This document shows, one piece after another, positions 16,421-25,421 of a stretch of DNA of 64,000 bases. The notes beneath the pieces are model-generated. The model was not told where the DNA came from and ran no database searches. It saw only the letters and a program-made list of their open reading frames with translations. How positions within the stretch are numbered: position 1 is the first letter of the stretch; every line of letters starts with the position of its first letter. The DNA is from Colwellia demingiae. Its GTDB lineage: Bacteria; Pseudomonadota; Gammaproteobacteria; Enterobacterales; Alteromonadaceae. The stretch spans positions 62,001-126,000 of the forward strand of contig NZ_VOLT01000007.1 of the NCBI RefSeq assembly GCF_007954275.1, written 5' to 3'. Both the position numbers and the translations under genes were made by a program.

Positions 16421-17200
16421 ATGACTAAACTCGCTGAGCTACAAACTAACTTTATCCGTGATTGTTTATCGGGCCAGTTAACTCCTGAGAATACTTTAAT
16501 GGCTAATGACCTTGATACCCAGTTGATTTCTGCTCAAGGACTGATGAGCATTTATCAAAATAGTGCCATCGCCAATATCACTAATTCTTTGAGCCTTAGT
16601 TATCCAGTGATTGAAAAATTAGTCGGTAAGGATTTTTTTCAAGTCATGTGCGAACAGTATATTGTTAAGCACTGGCCAACATCAGGCAATATGGACGACT
16701 ATGGCGAATCTTTTTCATCATTTTTAGCTGAATTTGAGCAGGTCAGGCATTTATCATATCTTGAAGATGTTGCTCAACTGGAATGGCGTTTTCATCAAAG
16801 TTCATTAGCGAATGATAATAGTTATTTTGATTGGGCTCGCTTGGCAGAAGTTGCTTCATCAGAGACAATAACGTTTTTATTGAGCCCTTCACTATCAATA
16901 ATGTCTTCGACTATGCCTGTTGATAAAATTTGGTTGATGAACCAAGTGAATACACCTGAAAATATTGAGTTATCCCTTGATGGTGATAGTGACACTTTTA
17001 TCGTGCTATTTCGACAGGGATTAAAAACTGAAATGATGACGGTAGTTGCGAGTGAGTTTGCGTTTTTACAGTCAATTGAAAATGGTCATGATTTTGAAGC
17101 CGCTATTGAAAGTGCTCAGACTGTAGATGCCAACATGTCGATAGATCATTGCCTTAAGAAATATATTGAACTAGGCGTTATCTGCGGCTTTTCGGTTTAG
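16421..17200 (+). CDS. bufC: DUF2063 partner protein of the MNIO enzyme (BufC-like)
   Basis: 259 residues from ATG 16421, two bases after the stop of the DUF692 gene (a TTG at 16415 would add two residues). The N-terminal 100 residues match the DUF2063 block (LAELQTNFIRDCLSG, LMSIYQNSAIANITNSLSLSYPVIEKLVG, FFQVMCEQYI, ...GESFSSFL), with a less conserved C-terminal half. Proteins of this type act with DUF692 enzymes, probably recognising the precursor leader. In this operon no DoxX-type bufD gene follows; the next gene is convergent. Confidence 0.83.
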   Translation: MTKLAELQTNFIRDCLSGQLTPENTLMANDLDTQLISAQGLMSIYQNSAIANITNSLSLSYPVIEKLVGKDFFQVMCEQYIVKHWPTSGNMDDYGESFSSFLAEFEQVRHLSYLEDVAQLEWRFHQSSLANDNSYFDWARLAEVASSETITFLLSPSLSIMSSTMPVDKIWLMNQVNTPENIELSLDGDSDTFIVLFRQGLKTEMMTVVASEFAFLQSIENGHDFEAAIESAQTVDANMSIDHCLKKYIELGVICGFSV

Positions 17201-17246
17201 CCTTGTAATTAGTAATAATTATTAGCGGGAATTATTAGCATTAAGT

Positions 17247-17283
17247 ACCAGTACTAATCCGTTTGGTATTAGTACTGGTTATT
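17247..17283. terminator. Terminator between bufC and hmp
   Basis: A perfect 12-bp stem (ACCAGTACTAAT and its complement) with a 9-nt loop lies between the convergent genes. It can serve both directions. Confidence 0.7.
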
Positions 17284-17317
17284 TAAGTCATTTACTAATA
17301 AATAACTAATGAATTAT

Positions 17318-18514
17318 TTATAAGTCAGCATGAGGACCGAATACTTCATAATGAATATTGCTTGCTGCTACACCTAATGTCAGTAATTGCTGCTTGGCAA
17401 ATTGCATAAATGGGATTGGTCCACAAAGATAAAAGTCACCTTGTTCAATAGGTAAATCTATTTTAGTAAAATCCATCATGCCTTGCTGTATGTGTTCCTG
17501 CGAAACATCTTCAGCTCGATACCAAATATGTTGTTGCCAATTATTTTGGTTGACCAACTCTGTTGTTCTTTGATCAAATGAATGCTGTTCGCTATTTTCA
17601 CAGGCGTGTAGGTACTGAACAGGATGACTATAACTTCGCTGTGCTAGTGTTTCTAATATGGCTTGCATCGGTGTTATGCCTACACCAGCAGAAAGTAGAA
17701 CAACAGGTGCTTGACGGTCATTAAAGAAAAAATCACCTGCTGGTGCGTATAAATTGATGTTATCACCAATATTTACTTCATCATGCAAATAATTAGACAC
17801 TATGCCTTTAGCAGATATTCCATCTACAGTATTTACTTCTCGCTTGACTGAAATTCGATAGGTTTGATCATTGGCTTTAGTTGATAAAGAATATTGACGA
17901 ATTTCTTTAAACTCTCTGCTTGGATCTGATACTTCGATACCCAAATATTGGCCTGGCTGAAACCCAATAACGGGTTTGTCATCAACGGGCATAAAAATAA
18001 AGCTGGTGACGAGTTTCGATTCAACCACTTTATCTATTACCGTAAAAGCTCTGGCGTCACGCCAACCACCCAAGGTTTCAGCGCGCTGTTGGTATAGCTC
18101 TTCTTCTCGATTAATAAATATTTGTGCTAAAAACTGATAAGCAGCAGTCCACGCTTCTTCAACATCAGCGGTGAAAGCTTCACTGGCTAATTCACGTAGC
18201 GTTTCGATAAGGTGATGCCCTACAACGGCGTAGTGCGGTGCTTTGATATTAAAGCTGGTATGTTTTTGTGCAATACGCTCCACAGCAGTGGTTAACGCTG
18301 CGAGGTTTTCAATATTTTTAGCGTAGGCTGCAATGGCTTCAAACAAAGCAACTTGTTGTTTACCTGAGTGTTGATTGGCCATGTTGAAGATATCTTGAAG
18401 CTCAGGATTATGGCTGAACAACCGTTGATAAAAATGGCCCGTTAATGCAGGTCCTGCGTTTTCTAACAGGGGAATAGTACTTTTTATAATATCGATGTGC
18501 TTATCAGTTAACAT
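17318..18514 (-). CDS. hmp: Flavohemoprotein, nitric oxide dioxygenase
   Basis: 398 residues, matching Hmp length. Residues 1-140 are the globin domain (MLTDKHIDIIKSTIPLL, proximal His in the KAPHYAVVGHHLIETL region). A ferredoxin-reductase FAD domain follows (GQYLGIEV, RQYSLS), then an NAD domain (LLSAGVGITPMQAILETL, YLCGPIPFM). The enzyme turns NO plus oxygen into nitrate using NADPH. It lies downstream of nnrS on the same strand with a 100-bp gap, so it is probably in the NorR regulon. Its ribosome site is inside the last of three CCTAGG repeats. Confidence 0.95.
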   Translation of the reverse strand: MLTDKHIDIIKSTIPLLENAGPALTGHFYQRLFSHNPELQDIFNMANQHSGKQQVALFEAIAAYAKNIENLAALTTAVERIAQKHTSFNIKAPHYAVVGHHLIETLRELASEAFTADVEEAWTAAYQFLAQIFINREEELYQQRAETLGGWRDARAFTVIDKVVESKLVTSFIFMPVDDKPVIGFQPGQYLGIEVSDPSREFKEIRQYSLSTKANDQTYRISVKREVNTVDGISAKGIVSNYLHDEVNIGDNINLYAPAGDFFFNDRQAPVVLLSAGVGITPMQAILETLAQRSYSHPVQYLHACENSEQHSFDQRTTELVNQNNWQQHIWYRAEDVSQEHIQQGMMDFTKIDLPIEQGDFYLCGPIPFMQFAKQQLLTLGVAASNIHYEVFGPHADL

Positions 18515-18518
18515 GATT

Positions 18519-18571
18519 ACTCCTAGGTAAACTTAAATGAAAAATATGTCCTAGGTAAAATCACCTAGGCA
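18519..18571 (-). promoter_or_regulatory. Triple CCTAGG leader of hmp with possible RBS-sequestering hairpin
   Basis: CCTAGG occurs at 18522-18527, 18550-18555 and 18564-18569. The two distal copies form an inverted repeat (CCTAGGT / ACCTAGG with a 6-nt loop), and the proximal copy overlaps the Shine-Dalgarno AGGAG, five bases before the hmp ATG. Since CCTAGG is self-complementary, any copy can pair with the RBS, so a translational or attenuation switch is possible. Nothing beyond the sequence pattern supports this. Confidence 0.45.
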
Positions 18572-18614
18572 CTTTTTAAAATTATCTTTTTTGATTATCT
18601 TTTTTACTTTTGTT

Positions 18615-19886
18615 CTAACGATTAAAGGATTTTTCAATTTTCTTAGCCGTTAAAATAGGCAAGTAAACCTTTAAGAAAAACAATCCTGCGATTAACCAAG
18701 CTAGTGCACTAATATTCCAAGCAAGTAATGGTTGCGACGTAATCGTTGGCAGTATGGCTCGGGTAAATGCTGAGAAGATAATCAGAAAAAATACCCATGA
18801 AACTAATTTACTCGGTATTAATGCTCTACCTGTATGCCCTAGAGATACTCGGCACATCATGGCAAAAATCATTAAGCCCATTGCAGCGATAGTGATCAAG
18901 TGCAGTGCATCACTAAAGGCGATTGATAAGCCAAAGTACTCAATGCTTTGCGCCTGAAAATAACTTAATCCAAGTAATATAAGTCCCAAACCTAAAGAAA
19001 AGTTGGCGAAATGTAATGACCATAATAAAGCGATGTTTCGGGTAGCAAAGCTGCGCCAATAACTTTGTCTGATAAGGTGAAGTAGACCGGACGCTATCAT
19101 TAATATTGCCGGACTAAAGGGTAATTCAATGAAAGCAGAACTGAAAAAGGCTAATACTCCTAAAATAGACGTGATTGTTAATAAGGGCGTAAGCCAACTA
19201 GGCGTTTTGATAGGATCAAGCTTAGCGCCTGAAACGGTAAAAAAGGGGATTACGCGGCCACCTAAAATTCCCATCAACAGACAAAACATTAATACACTGG
19301 TTCTAGCAATATGGCGGGTTAATTCATGGTACCCATTAAAATCAAGCAGTAGTAAAGCGATATTGAGTAACATTAATGCCGATAACAACGGAATAAATAA
19401 GTAATTTCGTCGGTTACTACTTTTTAGCACTAAACGAGTAAAGACAATAATAGAGCCTAGCCACCAAAAGCCTTGTAAGACGATAGCCAAAATAATAGTG
19501 CTAGGTAAGTTAATTAATAATGCCGCTCTAACGATTAACCAAAGCCCTATGAAAGCGAGTACTTGTAAGCCCTTAATACTTGGTTGGCCTGTCCATGTTT
19601 GTGCGGCGGTAAGTATAAAACCGACAGCAACAGTGGCACCAAAACCAAAAATCATTTCATGAATATGCCAAGCCAGCGGGCTAATGCCATTTTCCGCAAA
19701 AGTGAAGTAGCCATTAAAATAAGCAGCCCATATTCCTAGTGCGACCATAGAGCAAGCAACGGCAAGTAAAAAGTAGCTTCTAAAGGGTAAATCTAATACT
19801 GGGTGTTGTGCTACATAATTAAGTGCATTGGTATCTTGATGATCATAATTTAATTGAGAGCTTTCTGAGTCTTGAATTTGTAACAT
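18615..19886 (-). CDS. nnrS: NnrS-family heme/copper membrane protein
   Basis: 423 residues from ATG 19886; a frame reaching 20051 is open further but would overlap the upstream gene, and the ATG at 19886 has AAAGGA about ten bases before it. The protein has about twelve hydrophobic helices and the NnrS marker histidines (SPLAWHIHEMIFGFGATVAVGF, TGRALIP). NnrS proteins are NO-responsive membrane proteins that relieve nitrosative stress, partly by protecting iron pools. It begins two bases after the stop of the small membrane gene at 19888, which indicates translational coupling. Confidence 0.9.
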   Translation of the reverse strand: MLQIQDSESSQLNYDHQDTNALNYVAQHPVLDLPFRSYFLLAVACSMVALGIWAAYFNGYFTFAENGISPLAWHIHEMIFGFGATVAVGFILTAAQTWTGQPSIKGLQVLAFIGLWLIVRAALLINLPSTIILAIVLQGFWWLGSIIVFTRLVLKSSNRRNYLFIPLLSALMLLNIALLLLDFNGYHELTRHIARTSVLMFCLLMGILGGRVIPFFTVSGAKLDPIKTPSWLTPLLTITSILGVLAFFSSAFIELPFSPAILMIASGLLHLIRQSYWRSFATRNIALLWSLHFANFSLGLGLILLGLSYFQAQSIEYFGLSIAFSDALHLITIAAMGLMIFAMMCRVSLGHTGRALIPSKLVSWVFFLIIFSAFTRAILPTITSQPLLAWNISALAWLIAGLFFLKVYLPILTAKKIEKSFNR

Positions 19887-19887
19887 G

Positions 19888-20160
19888 TTAAAAGTTCCTT
19901 TGACCGAAACCATGTAAAGCAATACAGCGCAATACATAGCCAATTTTGAGTAAACCAGCGAAAACAATGGTGGAAATATGTGCAGATACTTGTGCTGAAA
20001 TGGTGAAGTGATCGTCAATAGCGAAAGTAATAAAAACAGAAGTAACCACAATAATAAAAGACAACAACATTAAATAATTACCTATGACTAAGCATTTTTG
20101 AAAAGCTAGCGCATTTTCTATTTTAGGCAGTTGAGGAGCGATGAAAAATTGCGAATACAT
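19888..20160 (-). CDS. Small membrane protein of the NnrS operon, unknown function
   Basis: 90 residues with two hydrophobic helices (about 28-50, YLMLLSFIIVVTSVFITFAI, and about 61-79, HISTIVFAGLLKIGYVLRCI) and short polar tails. I do not recognise a family. Its stop is adjacent to the nnrS start and it is the first gene after the sigma-54 promoter at 20197-20213, so it is very probably expressed in response to NO together with nnrS. Confidence 0.72.
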   Translation of the reverse strand: MYSQFFIAPQLPKIENALAFQKCLVIGNYLMLLSFIIVVTSVFITFAIDDHFTISAQVSAHISTIVFAGLLKIGYVLRCIALHGFGQRNF

Positions 20161-20196
20161 AGTGAACTCTTATCGATTATTATTTACTTTAGTGCT

Positions 20197-20213
20197 TGCA
20201 AAGCAAGTGCCAA
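20197..20213 (-). promoter_or_regulatory. Sigma-54 promoter of the NnrS operon
   Basis: On the minus strand TTGGCAC-N5-TTGCA is a perfect -24/-12 element (consensus TGGCAC-N5-TTGC). It lies 37 bases upstream of the small membrane protein gene, facing it, and NorR (a sigma-54 activator) is encoded next door. Confidence 0.85.
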
Positions 20214-20266
20214 GTTTATTTGTTCCTTATATACAATGGGTTAATGATTTATTACGTGTTTATGTA

Positions 20267-20277
20267 GTCATTATGAC
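20267..20277. promoter_or_regulatory. NorR-binding site 1
   Basis: GTCATTATGAC matches the GTCA-N3-TGAC NorR palindrome exactly. It lies about 55 bases upstream of the -24 element, the normal place for an enhancer. Confidence 0.8.
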
Positions 20278-20291
20278 CCTGTTAGTTGGTG

Positions 20292-20302
20292 GTCATAATG
20301 AC
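20292..20302. promoter_or_regulatory. NorR-binding site 2
   Basis: GTCATAATGAC again matches GTCA-N3-TGAC exactly; its centre is 25 bp from that of site 1. E. coli norV has three such sites; only two were seen here. They could also serve autoregulation of norR. Confidence 0.8.
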
Positions 20303-20381
20303 TCTATTGTGTTATTTTATCTCATCAGGTGGCCGTAAAATTAAAGATAAATTTCTAAATTAGCTTTTCATCAGGAAAAAT

Positions 20382-21965
20382 ATGAAAAAAATATCATCAA
20401 CGGCAGTTATTGAGCTAGCCCTCGACCTTGCAACGAGTTTAAATACCAAAGATAGATTTGATCGGTTATTAGATACGGTTAGGAAAACGATTACCTGTGA
20501 TGCGGTAGCATTACTGTCCTTTCATGGTGACGTACTCAAACCTATCGCCTTACAAGGGTTAAGTAGAGATACCTTAGGTCGTCGTTTTTATGTCGAAGAA
20601 CATCCTAGATTCCTAGCACTTTGCCAGTCAAAATCACCCATTCGATTTGCTGCTGACTCACCATTACCCGATCCCTATGATGGGCTATTGATTGATCGTG
20701 CGGGTGATTTACCTGTGCATTCATGCATGGGTTTGCCACTGTATTATGATGATAAACTGTTGGGCTTATTAACGATTGATAGCCTTACACCGCATGACTT
20801 TGAAGACATTGAAGTGCGCATTTTAGAGGTCATTTCAGCCATTGCAGCAGCAACACTCAATACGGCTTTTCTATTAGATCAACTTGAAAGTAGGGCTGAT
20901 CATTCACAGCGCGTGGTGGCTGAGTTAACTGAAGAAGCGTGGAAACGTGATGGTGGTGAACTCATTGGAGAGAGTCCTATCATGTTACAACTGAAACAAG
21001 AGTTAGACATTGTTGCTTCCTCTGATTTTAATATTTTAATCTATGGTGAAACAGGGGTAGGTAAAGAGTTAGTTGCCCGAACTTTACATCAAAAATCACT
21101 ACGACAACATGGTCCTATGGTTTATGTGAATTGCGCAGCGTTACCTGAAAATTTGATTGAAAGTGAGCTTTTTGGTCATGTAAAAGGTGCTTTTACTGGC
21201 GCGGATAGAAACCGTGCCGGTAAGTTTTCGCTGGCTGATGGCGGTACATTATTTTTAGATGAAATAGGGGAATTGCCCTTTGGTGCGCAGAGTAAAATAT
21301 TAAGGGCAATACAGAGCAATGAAATTCAGCCGGTTGGTCAAGATAATGTTGAAGAAGTGGATGTTCGTATTGTAGCCGCGACCAATAGAGACTTAAAAGA
21401 AGAAGTGGGAGAAGGGCGTTTTCGTGCGGATTTGTACCACAGATTAAGCGTGTACCCCATTAGAGTGCCTAGGCTTTATGAGAGAGTTGGCGATGTACAG
21501 TTACTAGCAGGTTACTTTGTTGAACAAACTAGGAGAAAGCTTGGTATTCCTCAGCTAAAAATTACGGAGCAAGCTGTTGTCCATTTAACACAATATAATT
21601 GGCCTGGTAATGTGCGTGAACTAGAACATGTGGTTAGCAGGGCAACCCTAAAGGCGCGAGCACGTCAGCGTGATAAAGCGATAATATCAATCGATAAAGT
21701 CGATTGCGGAACACTTAACGCGGTTGGCGTAGAGTTGCCGATAGAGCTTATCGCTGAAAGTGGATTCTCATCAATTACGGAACAGCATGTTAACTTGAAT
21801 TTAAAAGTAGAAACAGAGAGTTTTCAAAAACAATTAATTAGCCGTATTCTCAAAGAAGAAGAGGGTAATTGGGCTGCAGCGGCAAGGCGACTATCTACAG
21901 ATCGCGCTAATTTAAACCGTATTGCTAAAAGTTTGAATATTAAAGTGGTGAAGTCAGTTGTTTAA
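20382..21965 (+). CDS. norR: NorR, NO-sensing sigma-54-dependent activator
   Basis: 527 residues: an N-terminal GAF domain (about 20-170) that in NorR holds the NO-binding non-heme iron; a AAA+ domain (about 195-425) with Walker A GETGVGKE, the sigma-54 contact motif GAFTGA at 269-274, Walker [14 protein letters not shown] and the RALYHR/YHRL-type arginine region; and a C-terminal Fis-type helix-turn-helix ([24 protein letters not shown]). In NorR NO binding relieves GAF repression of the ATPase. It diverges from the nnrS operon and shares the intervening sites. Terminal context after the stop is convergent with an M20 hydrolase. Confidence 0.93.
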   Translation: MKKISSTAVIELALDLATSLNTKDRFDRLLDTVRKTITCDAVALLSFHGDVLKPIALQGLSRDTLGRRFYVEEHPRFLALCQSKSPIRFAADSPLPDPYDGLLIDRAGDLPVHSCMGLPLYYDDKLLGLLTIDSLTPHDFEDIEVRILEVISAIAAATLNTAFLLDQLESRADHSQRVVAELTEEAWKRDGGELIGESPIMLQLKQELDIVASSDFNILIYGETGVGKELVARTLHQKSLRQHGPMVYVNCAALPENLIESELFGHVKGAFTGADRNRAGKFSLADGGTLFLDEIGELPFGAQSKILRAIQSNEIQPVGQDNVEEVDVRIVAATNRDLKEEVGEGRFRADLYHRLSVYPIRVPRLYERVGDVQLLAGYFVEQTRRKLGIPQLKITEQAVVHLTQYNWPGNVRELEHVVSRATLKARARQRDKAIISIDKVDCGTLNAVGVELPIELIAESGFSSITEQHVNLNLKVETESFQKQLISRILKEEEGNWAAAARRLSTDRANLNRIAKSLNIKVVKSVV

Positions 21966-22036
21966 GGTTTTTAAATTAAGCAGTATCGGCGACTAATTAG
22001 GGTATTTAGTCGCCCAATTCTATTGTAGCTTCTACT

Positions 22037-23353
22037 TTATTTCGCCAAAATGGATAACACTGCGCTGTTCATCGCTTGCGTTGCGGTAGCAATTACCTTT
22101 TCAGCATCAGGCGCCCAAAATGGACTATGAAGTGATGGTAAACCTTCACCTGTTTCTTGGGCTGATTGCCACTTATCATGAGGTACACCACCTACCCAAA
22201 ATATCATGCTTTTAATGCGGGTATCTGCTCTATAATAACGACCAAAATCTTCTCCTGCCATTACCGCTGGTACTTCAATAACGCGCTCTTTACCTAGTTC
22301 AGCGGTGAATAATCCAGCCATTTTATTAGTGAATTCAGGCTCATTATATGTCGCAGGGGTATATTCATCTTTTACGGTAACTACCGGTAGTAACTTTTCA
22401 GGTAAACCCATAGCAATGCCTTCACCTTTAGCTATTCTGGTGATGCCATCAATTAATTTTTGACGTGTTTCATCAGAGTAGCTACGTACGGTCAACAGCA
22501 ACAATGCCTGATCAGAAATGATGTTGTGCTTAGTACCTGATTGAAAACTACCTACTGTGACAACTGCAGGGTCTTGAGGGTCTAATTCTCGACTAACTAA
22601 TGTTTGTAAGGCACCAACAATGCGTGCGCCTAATACAATAGGATCTTTAGTCGCGTGCGGGTAGGCACCATGACCACCAACCCCTTTAACAAGAATATTC
22701 ACGCTATCAACATTGGCAAAGGTATAACCTGGGGTATAACCAATAACACCGGCCTTTAAGCTGGCTGAATTATGAAAAGCTAAGGCATAGTCAGGTTTTG
22801 GGAAACGCTTATATAAGCCATCGGCTATCATGTCTTTTGCACCACGACCACGTTCTTCAGCAGGTTGTAATATCATCACTAAAGTACCAGACCAGTTCGC
22901 TTTTTTTTCACTGAGTAACTTTGCTGCACCAACCCAGCTACTCATATGGGTATCATGTGCACAAGCATGCATGACATGCGCTTGTTGGCCTTCTTCAGTG
23001 GTGGTGGTAACCTTGGAAGCAAAGGCTAATCCGGTTTGCTCTTTTACCGGTAAAGCGTCCATATCAGCACGAATTAATACGGTTGGGCCTTTACCATTTT
23101 TTAATACTGCAACGACACCCGTACCACCCACTTTCTCAGTGACTTCAAAACCTAACTCACGTGCAGTTTTAGCTAACTTTTTAGCGGTGTTAAATTCTAC
23201 GCTAGAGAGCTCAGGGGTTTGATGTAAATCTTTATACAATGTCATCAACTCAGGCATCGCTGCTTTAACTAATTTTGCATTGTCTTGGGCTGCATAGGTT
23301 AATGTGCTGCTAGCAAGGCATAAAAAAGAGGTTATAAATACTATAGTTTTCAT
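22037..23353 (-). CDS. Exported M20-family amidohydrolase
   Basis: 438 residues with a signal peptide (about 1-21, SFLCLASSTLTYA). The M20D/amidohydrolase blocks are present: LHQTPELS, RADMDALPVKEQTG, HACAHDTHMSSWVGAA (metal ligands), PAEERGRGA and VGGHGAYPHATKDP in the lid domain, and AGEDFGRYY. Relatives are hippurate hydrolases and N-acyl-L-amino-acid or IAA-amino-acid hydrolases, with the substrate not predictable from the sequence. The leader puts it in the periplasm. A repeat element (23438-23633) separates its start from the pqq operon. Confidence 0.88.
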   Translation of the reverse strand: MKTIVFITSFLCLASSTLTYAAQDNAKLVKAAMPELMTLYKDLHQTPELSSVEFNTAKKLAKTARELGFEVTEKVGGTGVVAVLKNGKGPTVLIRADMDALPVKEQTGLAFASKVTTTTEEGQQAHVMHACAHDTHMSSWVGAAKLLSEKKANWSGTLVMILQPAEERGRGAKDMIADGLYKRFPKPDYALAFHNSASLKAGVIGYTPGYTFANVDSVNILVKGVGGHGAYPHATKDPIVLGARIVGALQTLVSRELDPQDPAVVTVGSFQSGTKHNIISDQALLLLTVRSYSDETRQKLIDGITRIAKGEGIAMGLPEKLLPVVTVKDEYTPATYNEPEFTNKMAGLFTAELGKERVIEVPAVMAGEDFGRYYRADTRIKSMIFWVGGVPHDKWQSAQETGEGLPSLHSPFWAPDAEKVIATATQAMNSAVLSILAK

Positions 23354-23437
23354 TGTATTACTCAGTTGACGATTGAAAAAACCATCTTAGCTTAATGGGC
23401 GAGGGGGTTCAAATAGGATTACTAGGAACAATTGACT

Positions 23438-23633
23438 ATACCCTTTACCCATCATAGCAGCGCTTGAACAACATCACTTCATCGTTGCTGTGACTTATAA
23501 TGACGCTGCATGGATGTAGCTTATTAGAGAATGCAGGAGCATATTCTCCTGAACAACCATTATTTCATCACAGCGCCTTGAATTAAAATAGATTAAGTAC
23601 TCTGAAACCTGCATCTTGAATGGTAACGGGTAT
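23438..23633. repeat. Family II element, internally deleted copy (196 bp, with module)
   Basis: The right end ACCATTCAAGATGCAGG (complement strand, ending ...CGGGTAT at 23633) and about 90 bp inside match the element at 59361-59670; the left end keeps ATACCC but about 115 bp of interior is missing. It carries the 48-bp module at 23503-23550 and ends 15 bp from the pqqF stop codon. Confidence 0.75.
23503..23550 (+). repeat. 48-bp double-hairpin module, copy 2
   Basis: ACGC start, TCCT end, followed by GAACAACCA. Hairpin 1 is GCTGCAT-GG-ATGTAGC (one G-T wobble, intermediate between copies 3/4 and 5); hairpin 2 is GAGAAT...ATTCTC. Confidence 0.85.
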
Positions 23634-23648
23634 ATATTTTAAGGGAAG

Positions 23649-25421
23649 CTAAGCATCATTAGCGAGCATATGCTTCGATATAAACTCAGCAACTGAGTTA
23701 TCGGTAACATCATCAAGATCGACACTTTTCAGTTTAGATTTTGCTAAAGGTAACGTTGCAGCAATAAACTGTAGGTCTTTACTTAAGCTCTTTAGGGACT
23801 CATTTATGGCTAAGAACCTAACACAGGGAGCTACATCAAAAGCGCTATAAAAGGCGAGATGATGACTGTCGATTAAGTATTGGCTGGCAATGGCATAACA
23901 ATGACCTTGAGTACGAGAGGCTATGAAGGTCGGGTATGCGTTGAGTATAAAGCTAGTTAATATCGCTAGATTCTGTTCTGTATCGTTAATATTAATCAGT
24001 ATGAGGCAGTGGTTTGGATCAAACACCTCCGCTATCTTCTCTTGGTGCTGTATTAATTGCTGTTGAGCTTGTATTAATAAAGGTGAAAGTACTGCTGGTA
24101 AGGGGCGGTGTTTATATTCACTTTGCTGATGTTTTCCCTCACTTAAATGTTGTGACAATTGTATTAATAAAAGGTTTGCAACAGGTAATAATGGTATAGG
24201 TTTTTTTGTTTGCTGTTGTTTTATTAGCGGTTGTTTTTTCAGTGGATAAACTGAGCCGTGCCCTAAAACGAGTGTTGTCTGTTTATTCGAGTACAGCGAT
24301 TGCTTTTTAGTTAAGTTCTGATTTAAGCCCTGATTTAGTTCCTTATTTAAATTTGAAGCTAAATCCGATTCTAAGTCTCGTATTAGTCTTTGGTAGTAAT
24401 TAAATAAGCGAATAATTTCTGGGGAAAACTTATTCGGTTTTTCTTTCTTTCTAATGCTCTTATCTTCAGGGTTTTTTAAAAGAAAGCTTGCCAAAGCTTG
24501 AGACAAAACAGTTTCAGAGCAATGCATAGGCGCGATAATATCGAGGGCGAACTGCTGTTTATTATTTAGGTTGTATTGTGGTGATATTAGCAGGGCGTCG
24601 TAACTTTCAATTAAGTGACTTAAGCTTTTATAATTATTGGTGAAATACGCGAAAAATTCCTCATCGATATACCACCGGAATAACTGCTTCTTAGCCTCAA
24701 AGTGATCGGTCTCAAAGTGATTGATTTCGTAATGCTCATCTTCCAAAAAGTAAGCTTTAGGTAAGACTTTAGGGCAATAAGGTACGTCATTCTTGGTTGT
24801 ATCATTGATAGATTCAAGTAAAGAATCTATCAATGTTGGCTCAATATTTCCGGTAACTAAGTACATTTTTTTAGCTTGATAATATTGAGCATGGTAGCGT
24901 GTGATATCGCTCAGCGTTAATGTTGAGATTAGTTCAAGATCACCACCGTATTGATAACATCGTTGAGCAGAAGTATCGCTACGATCAATAACACGTTGTT
25001 GGTTAGCTTGCCCTTGCTGGGGAGTTAGCTCACGATTAATCACACCATAACAGTCGTCATGGTAAATTTCGTGCGCTAAATCTTGTGTTACGAATTCGGG
25101 CGCTAATAAACCATTAAATAAATAATTTAAGCCAAGTAGACAGGTTTGCAGACACTGACTATGACAATGATAATAAGTTACATTGTAGTGAGTGGAGGCG
25201 TTAATGGATAAATCAGTGAGTGCAGTAAGCTGAAACAAAGATTCGGCGTGATTAAACGCCTTACTTCGACGAAAGACCAAATGTTCAACTGCGTGGCTAA
25301 CACCACTGTCGTCTAGCGCAGGCGTGTTAACCACAATTAATGCGCTAAAACCTCGATTGTCATTAATATTTTGATGTTGTAACCCGTTAGGGTGACGCTT
25401 AATTTGACCAGAAGAGGTCAT
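23649..25421 (-). CDS. pqqF: PqqF, M16-type peptidase of PQQ biosynthesis
   Basis: 590 residues of the insulinase/pitrilysin type. The inverted zinc motif HXXEH appears as HAVEHLVFR near residue 43, with the third ligand Glu expected in the downstream [14 protein letters not shown]...CLLGLNYLF...EIYHDD area. PqqF, with PqqG in some species, trims the modified PqqA peptide. At 590 residues it is shorter than the roughly 700-760 residue PqqF of Klebsiella or Pseudomonas, and a low-complexity Asn/Lys/Gln stretch (about 350-400) sits in the middle; a reduced C-terminal half is likely. It overlaps pqqE by four bases and ends the operon. Confidence 0.8.
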   Translation of the reverse strand: MTSSGQIKRHPNGLQHQNINDNRGFSALIVVNTPALDDSGVSHAVEHLVFRRSKAFNHAESLFQLTALTDLSINASTHYNVTYYHCHSQCLQTCLLGLNYLFNGLLAPEFVTQDLAHEIYHDDCYGVINRELTPQQGQANQQRVIDRSDTSAQRCYQYGGDLELISTLTLSDITRYHAQYYQAKKMYLVTGNIEPTLIDSLLESINDTTKNDVPYCPKVLPKAYFLEDEHYEINHFETDHFEAKKQLFRWYIDEEFFAYFTNNYKSLSHLIESYDALLISPQYNLNNKQQFALDIIAPMHCSETVLSQALASFLLKNPEDKSIRKKEKPNKFSPEIIRLFNYYQRLIRDLESDLASNLNKELNQGLNQNLTKKQSLYSNKQTTLVLGHGSVYPLKKQPLIKQQQTKKPIPLLPVANLLLIQLSQHLSEGKHQQSEYKHRPLPAVLSPLLIQAQQQLIQHQEKIAEVFDPNHCLILININDTEQNLAILTSFILNAYPTFIASRTQGHCYAIASQYLIDSHHLAFYSAFDVAPCVRFLAINESLKSLSKDLQFIAATLPLAKSKLKSVDLDDVTDNSVAEFISKHMLANDA

